Source of the DNA: Erysipelotrichaceae bacterium
GTDB taxonomy: Bacteria; Bacillota_I; Bacilli_A; Erysipelotrichales; Erysipelotrichaceae
Assembly: GCA_900770275.1 (NCBI GenBank)
Contig: CAAGJS010000274.1
Span: forward strand, 1 to 9,858
Direction of reading: 5' to 3'
Length of the DNA stretch: 9,858 nt
Part shown: one piece after another, positions 6,973 to 9,858 of the stretch
Layout of the letters: each line of letters opens with the position of its first letter
Numbering within the stretch: position 1 is the first letter of the stretch
Position numbers and translations under genes: made by a program
Notes under the pieces: generated by a model
What the model was told of the DNA's origin: nothing
Seen by the model: only the letters and a program-made list of their open reading frames with translations
The model's database searches: none

Positions 6973-7535
6973 TACAATTCTCGATTTTTCAGCTCCTCGT
7001 ACACCAGATGCACCGGCAGACCGACAATGCTGTAATAATCGCCTTCAATGCCCGTAATAAAGCACGATGCCTTGCCCTGAATGGCATAGGAACCTGCTTT
7101 GCCAAACGGCTCACCGGACGCAATATAGTCCTCAATTTCTTCTTCACTCATGACATCGAACGTCACATACGCCGTCGATACCGTATTGTAGCGGCGACGA
7201 TCCGACAGCAGACAAAGACCGGTGATCACCTCATGGCGATGACCGCTGAGCATCCCGAGCATGCGCCGTGCATCCTCCGCATCCTTCGGCTTTCCAAGCA
7301 CTTTGCCCTGACAGTAGACAACCGTGTCCGAACCGAGAATGATCGCTTCAGGGTGACGGGCGAATACCGCCTCTGCTTTGCGAAAGGCCAGACGCTGGAT
7401 CTCTTCCTCGATTGGATGCGAAAGATCAATCGTCTCATCGATATCTGCCGGATCAATCGTAAAGGGGATGCCGGTTTTCTCTAACAGTTCCTGGCGGCGT
7501 GGCGAACTGCTGGCAAGAATCAAAGGTTTCAACAT
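6969..7535 (-). CDS. maf: Maf-family nucleoside triphosphate pyrophosphatase
   Basis: Maf proteins hydrolyse dTTP, UTP or modified NTPs to the monophosphate and are thought to keep non-canonical nucleotides out of nucleic acids; in Bacillus Maf also affects septum formation. The 188 residues fit the family. The signature SSSPRR sits at 9-14, SDTVV with catalytic-type Asp70 at 69-73, GKP at 81-83, GKAGSYAIQGKA at 145-156 and VGLP at 171-174. The ATG at 7535 is the only reasonable start, because an in-frame TAG lies four codons upstream. There is no ribosome binding site before it; an extended -10 box places the transcription start at or near the A of the ATG. It is followed by tRNA-Thr. Whether it belongs to the dTTP/UTP or the m7GTP subgroup was not resolved. 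Confidence 0.95.
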   Translation of the reverse strand: MLKPLILASSSPRRQELLEKTGIPFTIDPADIDETIDLSHPIEEEIQRLAFRKAEAVFARHPEAIILGSDTVVYCQGKVLGKPKDAEDARRMLGMLSGHRHEVITGLCLLSDRRRYNTVSTAYVTFDVMSEEEIEDYIASGEPFGKAGSYAIQGKASCFITGIEGDYYSIVGLPVHLVYEELKNRELY

Positions 7536-7541
7536 ACCGCT

Positions 7542-7550
7542 ATTCTAGCA
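7542..7550 (-). promoter_or_regulatory. Extended -10 promoter of maf, predicting a leaderless mRNA
   Basis: TGCTAGAAT on the minus strand matches TGnTATAAT with one mismatch. Its last base is at 7542, so a start 7 bases downstream falls on 7535, the A of the maf ATG. No -35 hexamer is seen at 16-18 bases. The absence of any AG-rich site before the ATG agrees with leaderless initiation. Confidence 0.5.
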
Positions 7551-7571
7551 AAACGAACAAATGTAAGCGTG

Positions 7572-7577
7572 TATAAT
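7572..7577 (+). promoter_or_regulatory. -10 box for the plus-strand nucleotidyltransferase gene
   Basis: A perfect TATAAT lies 37 bases before the ATG at 7615. No recognisable -35 hexamer is present at 16-18 bases, and no TGn extension, so strength is uncertain and an activator is possible. The leader of about 31 bases contains AGGAGG at 7599-7604, 10 bases before the ATG. Confidence 0.45.
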
Positions 7578-7614
7578 TGTTTCAGAAGAATTCAGGAGAG
7601 GAGGATAAAAACAT

Positions 7615-8526
7615 ATGAACACAAAACCAACCCTGGTCATTCTTGCGGCAGGTATGGGCAGCCGTTACGGCGGCATGAAGCAGATCGACGGCGTCGGAAG
7701 CCATGGCGAACCGATCATTGAGTTTTCCATCTATGACGCTTACAAGGCCGGCTTCCGCAAGGTTGTTCTGATCATCAAACGCGAACATGAGGAACTGTTC
7801 CGCAAAGCACTGACGGACCGCGTCGCCAACGGCGGAATGGAAGTCGACTTCGCCTATCAGGACATGAACAACATTCCGGAAGGCTTCAGCGTACCGGAAG
7901 GACGCGTCAAGCCGTGGGGAACGACACATGCCCTTCTTGCATGCAAGGGCATCGTCAATGAGCCGTTTGCCATCATCAACGCGGATGACTTCTATGGCCG
8001 CAATGCCTATGAAGTCATCTACAAATACCTGACCACCGAAGTTGCCGATGATAATTATGCAATGGTCGGCTTCAAGTGCCTCAACACGCTGACGGCCAAT
8101 GGAACCGTGACCCGCGGCCTCTGCCAGCAGAAAGATGGCTGCCTCAGTGCCATTCAGGAAATTCAGAAGATTGCCCTCAAGGATGGACACGCCATTTATG
8201 AAGATAACGGTGAATGGAAGCCGATCGCAGACGACGCTCTGGTATCGATGAACTTCTGGGGCTTTACGCCGAAGATCTTCGATGAGATGGAGCCGTTATT
8301 CAGGGACTTCCTCGCTGCCAACATCGAGAAGAACCCGCTCAAGTGCGAACATGTCATTCCGACCGGCATCGGAACCCTCGTCTCGGAAGGAAAGATCAAG
8401 GTCCATATGCTCAGTTCCAGTGACAAGTGGTTCGGTGTCACCTACAAGGAAGATAAGCCCGAAGTCGTTGCCCGCATTCAGGCGCTCAAGGACAACGACA
8501 CCTATCCGGATGTTCTCTGGAAGTAA
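7615..8526 (+). CDS. Sugar-phosphate nucleotidyltransferase-like protein
   Basis: The only convincing plus-strand gene; 303 residues. The N-terminus has the nucleotide-binding signature LAAGMGSRYGGMKQ (about 10-23), a variant of the GxGxRxxPxxK motif of the GT-A NTP-transferase family that includes glucose-1-phosphate uridylyl- and thymidylyltransferases. INADDFYG at 121-128 carries the Asp pair expected to bind metal, as in the usual ADD/GDD loop. WGTTHAL at 101-107 corresponds to the substrate/nucleotide loop G(T/L)xxAL. No left-handed beta-helix acyltransferase domain follows. The likely reaction is NTP plus a sugar-1-phosphate giving a nucleotide sugar, but neither base nor sugar can be deduced, so no symbol is given. 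It stands alone between divergent maf and a terminator. The GGMKQID variant of the signature suggests a distinct subgroup rather than GalU or RmlA. Confidence 0.85.
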   Translation: MNTKPTLVILAAGMGSRYGGMKQIDGVGSHGEPIIEFSIYDAYKAGFRKVVLIIKREHEELFRKALTDRVANGGMEVDFAYQDMNNIPEGFSVPEGRVKPWGTTHALLACKGIVNEPFAIINADDFYGRNAYEVIYKYLTTEVADDNYAMVGFKCLNTLTANGTVTRGLCQQKDGCLSAIQEIQKIALKDGHAIYEDNGEWKPIADDALVSMNFWGFTPKIFDEMEPLFRDFLAANIEKNPLKCEHVIPTGIGTLVSEGKIKVHMLSSSDKWFGVTYKEDKPEVVARIQALKDNDTYPDVLWK

Positions 8527-8559
8527 CCGGAACATTTTTCATTAACCAGAAAAGCTGAT

Positions 8560-8594
8560 AAGCAGGCTGAAGGAAACTATAGCCTGCTTTCTTC
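8560..8594 (+). terminator. Terminator of the nucleotidyltransferase gene
   Basis: AAGCAGGCT (8560-8568) pairs with AGCCTGCTT (8581-8589), a 9-bp perfect stem with a 12-base loop, followed by TCTTC. It lies 34 bases after the stop codon. Its complement may also weakly stop transcription arriving from the convergent FMN-lipoprotein gene. Confidence 0.75.
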
Positions 8595-8689
8595 ATCCCC
8601 AAAACGAAAAAAATGTCATGCAGAAAACGTATCATTTTCCTCAGAAGCGCTTTACTAGAGGTATAAAGGCGAAACCTCTGAAGTTGAGC

Positions 8690-9441
8690 TCAGAACTGAA
8701 GCAGATCCTGGACAATTCCATGATCGGAGTCTACATCGTCGATCGCACGCTTCGTACGGAACTGTGCATATTGTGCCATCCACTCGTCTTCCGTCTCCGT
8801 CAGTTCACCGTCAACCTTTCCGTCCGCATCGAGGTTGTAGCTCTGCCCCGGCCACATGCCGAGATAGTTGTCTTCCGCACCATCGTGGTTCGGGGTAATC
8901 AGTTCAAGAATATCGACTTTCAGATCGACGATCCGATCATTTTCATCGCTGACAGCATAGGCAATGACCTCATTGAAGCTGTAAACCGGAACATCCTTGT
9001 CATCCGACCAAGATGCGGCGGCGAAACAACCGCAAGACCCTGCTTCAGACCGCTTGCACTGAGCACAGCGAAAGAAGCGGTCGGCTCTGGCGTCGAGGTG
9101 CCAAGAGCGTCCCGAAACGCATTGAATACACCCTTGCTTGTATAGGTTGCACCGGATAAACCGTCCACGCCTTCAATTGTTCCGGCACTGATGATCGCCT
9201 CCTGAAGCTTTCCCAGCGCTGCGCCGCCGACATTCGGCGTCTCATCGTCACCCGTCAGCGCAAGATCCGTAATCTTTCCATCACCATCGACGGTGACTTC
9301 TGCAGTAATGGTTCCTCCAAAACCCTCAGCCGTTCCTTTCAGAACACTGGGTGCGGCCGAAGATGCGACGCTGCCCGTACCGCTGCATGCGACAAGCGAA
9401 AAAGCGCCCAATACGGCCATCAGCATTCTAATCTTCTTCAT
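8690..9441 (-). pseudogene. FMN-binding lipoprotein, frameshifted near 9004
   Basis: Exported lipoprotein expected to carry covalently bound FMN and to take part in extracytoplasmic electron transfer. The first frame begins MKKIRMLMAV, with a signal peptide and lipobox LVAC (Cys19), then a Ser/Ala-rich spacer and an FMN_bind domain at about 35-115. DGLSGATYTS at 93-102 fits the flavinylation motif, with Thr99 as the likely FMN site for an ApbE transferase. After about residue 146 the frame loses sense and stops at 8920. The -1 frame continues with DDKDVPVYSFNEV, TPNHDG, MWPGQSYN and FRTKR to a TGA at 8690-8692, which resembles from memory the next domain of such lipoproteins. Losing one G in a CGGGAT context at 9004 would explain it. 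The last 20 or so residues lose this resemblance, so the 3' end may also be truncated. A GGTGGAG site lies 5 bases before the ATG. Confidence 0.75.
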
Positions 9442-9506
9442 CTATTCTCCACCCAGTAAATGAATGCGGTTAGGATGTTCATCATTGTATTCATGATGTT
9501 TGACAT
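9438..9506 (-). CDS. Possible 22-residue leader ORF overlapping the lipoprotein start
   Basis: An ATG at 9506 opens a 22-codon frame (MSNIMNTMMNILTAFIYWVE, then N and R) whose TGA overlaps the lipoprotein ATG as ATGA. The peptide is hydrophobic and rich in Met and Asn. The overlap is typical of translational coupling. Against it, no ribosome binding site lies before the ATG: seven U and CGGCAG precede it, and the nearest AAGGAG is 24 bases away. It could be chance; no function is proposed. Confidence 0.25.
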   Translation of the reverse strand: MSNIMNTMMNILTAFIYWVENR

Positions 9507-9616
9507 ACTGCCGAAAAAAAGGGGATGCCTCTCCTTCAGCCTTCCTGAGAATCAATAAAAATAACACACGCATGCCATGTCCATCCGATTGTCAGATTTT
9601 CTCAAAGGACACAACG
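9507..9616. other. Non-coding gap upstream of the FMN lipoprotein
   Basis: No gene is seen here on either strand. Minus-strand transcription of the lipoprotein must start in this stretch or read through the terminator at 9617-9654. The best -10 is a weak TGTTATTTT at about 9567-9559 without a -35 partner, so no promoter is called. A run of seven A (9514-9520; U on the minus strand) follows a weak AAGG/CCTT hairpin and could be a poor terminator or attenuator. Confidence 0.4.
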
Positions 9617-9654
9617 AAAAAGAACTTCTGCCGATCATGAAGGAGAAGTTCTTT
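9617..9654 (-). terminator. Strong intrinsic terminator behind the right-edge gene
   Basis: AAAGAACTTCT (9619-9629) and AGAAGTTCTTT (9644-9654) form an 11-bp perfect stem with a 14-base loop. On the minus strand the stem runs into TTTTT and then CG; on the plus strand the tail is ATCTG, so it works best for minus-strand transcripts. It begins 12 bases after the stop of the partial gene at 9667. Confidence 0.8.
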
Positions 9655-9666
9655 ATCTGTTCCTGC

Positions 9667-9858
9667 TTATTGACGGTTCCAGGAATCCGGACTGATCTTC
9701 AGCAATGCCGGAAGCGCAGCCGCAGCCACATCACCGTCTGTGATCGTCACCGGCTTACCGGTGAGCACATTCAGATATTCATCATTCTTCAGATGCGTAT
9801 GCAGAAGACCGCCTCTTCCGCGCACATTGTAAAGACCCGCGAAGGTTTCCGTCTCCCC
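9667..9858 (-). CDS. C-terminal end of an unrecognised protein (runs off the window)
   Basis: The last 63 codons of a minus-strand gene that begins beyond the right edge, ending in TAA at 9667-9669. The frame is open to the window edge and ends 12 bases before a strong terminator, which supports a real gene. The visible part contains FAGLYNVRGRGGLLHTHL, then DEYLNVLTGKPVTITDG, and ends SPDSWNRQ. The alternating strands with GLYN and EYLNVLTGKPV resemble the small beta-sandwich that closes some glycoside hydrolases, where such strands carry a 'tdlltGk' turn. This is a weak likeness from memory, and no catalytic residues are visible, so the function is left open. If it is a carbohydrate enzyme, nothing else visible here would share its pathway directly. 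Confidence 0.6.
   Translation of the reverse strand, partial: GETETFAGLYNVRGRGGLLHTHLKNDEYLNVLTGKPVTITDGDVAAAALPALLKISPDSWNRQ

Noticed and set aside
6867..7484. Plus-strand 205-codon frame across the tRNA and maf
   Set aside because: It runs antisense through a perfect tRNA and a clear Maf protein, so it is a shadow.
7582..8190. Minus-strand 202-codon frame opposite the nucleotidyltransferase
   Set aside because: It is a mirror of a strongly supported plus-strand gene with a good ribosome binding site and family signature; the minus frame shows no recognisable motif.
8657..8679. AGAGGT/ACCTCT hairpin behind the FMN-lipoprotein stop as a terminator
   Set aside because: A 6-bp stem with an 11-base loop but no U tract on either strand; too weak to call.
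9000..9030. Programmed -1 frameshifting in the FMN-lipoprotein gene
   Set aside because: No X XXY YYZ slippery heptamer and no clear downstream stimulator at the point where the frames must join; a one-base loss is simpler.
8618..9145. Plus-strand 175-codon frame as a real full gene
   Set aside because: Beyond the short PAS-like stretch (8681-8755) the sequence is antisense to the FMN-lipoprotein and has no domain features; no ribosome binding site precedes the ATG.

Overview
The window reads as a chromosomal piece of a moderately GC-rich member of the Bacillota (Firmicutes). The evidence is the cdaA-cdaR-glmM cluster typical of that phylum, strong AGGAGG-type ribosome binding sites, short intrinsic terminators, and an OmpR/HAMP-kinase pair. 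The Erysipelotrichales are a plausible home, but that is a guess from overall style, not from a marker gene. There is no phage, insertion sequence, CRISPR array or rRNA.

Most genes lie on the minus strand, so the order below follows transcription from high to low coordinates. At the right edge (9667-9858) is the C-terminal end of an unrecognised protein, closed by a strong hairpin terminator. A gap of about 225 bases holds a possible 22-codon ORF that overlaps the start of an FMN-binding lipoprotein (9441-8690). The lipoprotein gene is frameshifted near 9004 and appears shortened at its 3' end. It converges on the only plus-strand gene, a sugar-nucleotidyltransferase-like protein (7615-8526), which has its own terminator. 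A short divergent promoter region separates that gene from maf (7535-6969), whose -10 box sits so close to the ATG that the mRNA is probably leaderless. A tRNA-Thr(GGU) with encoded CCA follows maf, with a promoter overlapping the maf stop codon and two tandem terminators behind it.

The centre of the window is the c-di-AMP/cell-wall operon cdaA-cdaR-glmM (6697-2267). It starts from an extended -10 promoter and a TTG codon, and its genes overlap by 4 and 8 bases. CdaA makes c-di-AMP at the membrane, CdaR is its membrane-anchored YbbR-repeat partner, and GlmM makes glucosamine-1-phosphate for UDP-GlcNAc and is known in relatives to bind and inhibit CdaA. Here CdaA is about twice its normal length, with a TolA-like Ala/Glu/Lys-rich coiled coil and a separate C-terminal tail. 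This is the most unusual feature of the window.

Just behind glmM is a hairpin with a short U tract, then an OmpR-family response regulator and its HAMP sensor kinase, 1 base apart. The N-terminus of an alpha/beta hydrolase follows and runs off the left edge. The arrangement suggests c-di-AMP and peptidoglycan-precursor synthesis sit next to an envelope-sensing two-component system, with the hairpin setting how much readthrough joins them.
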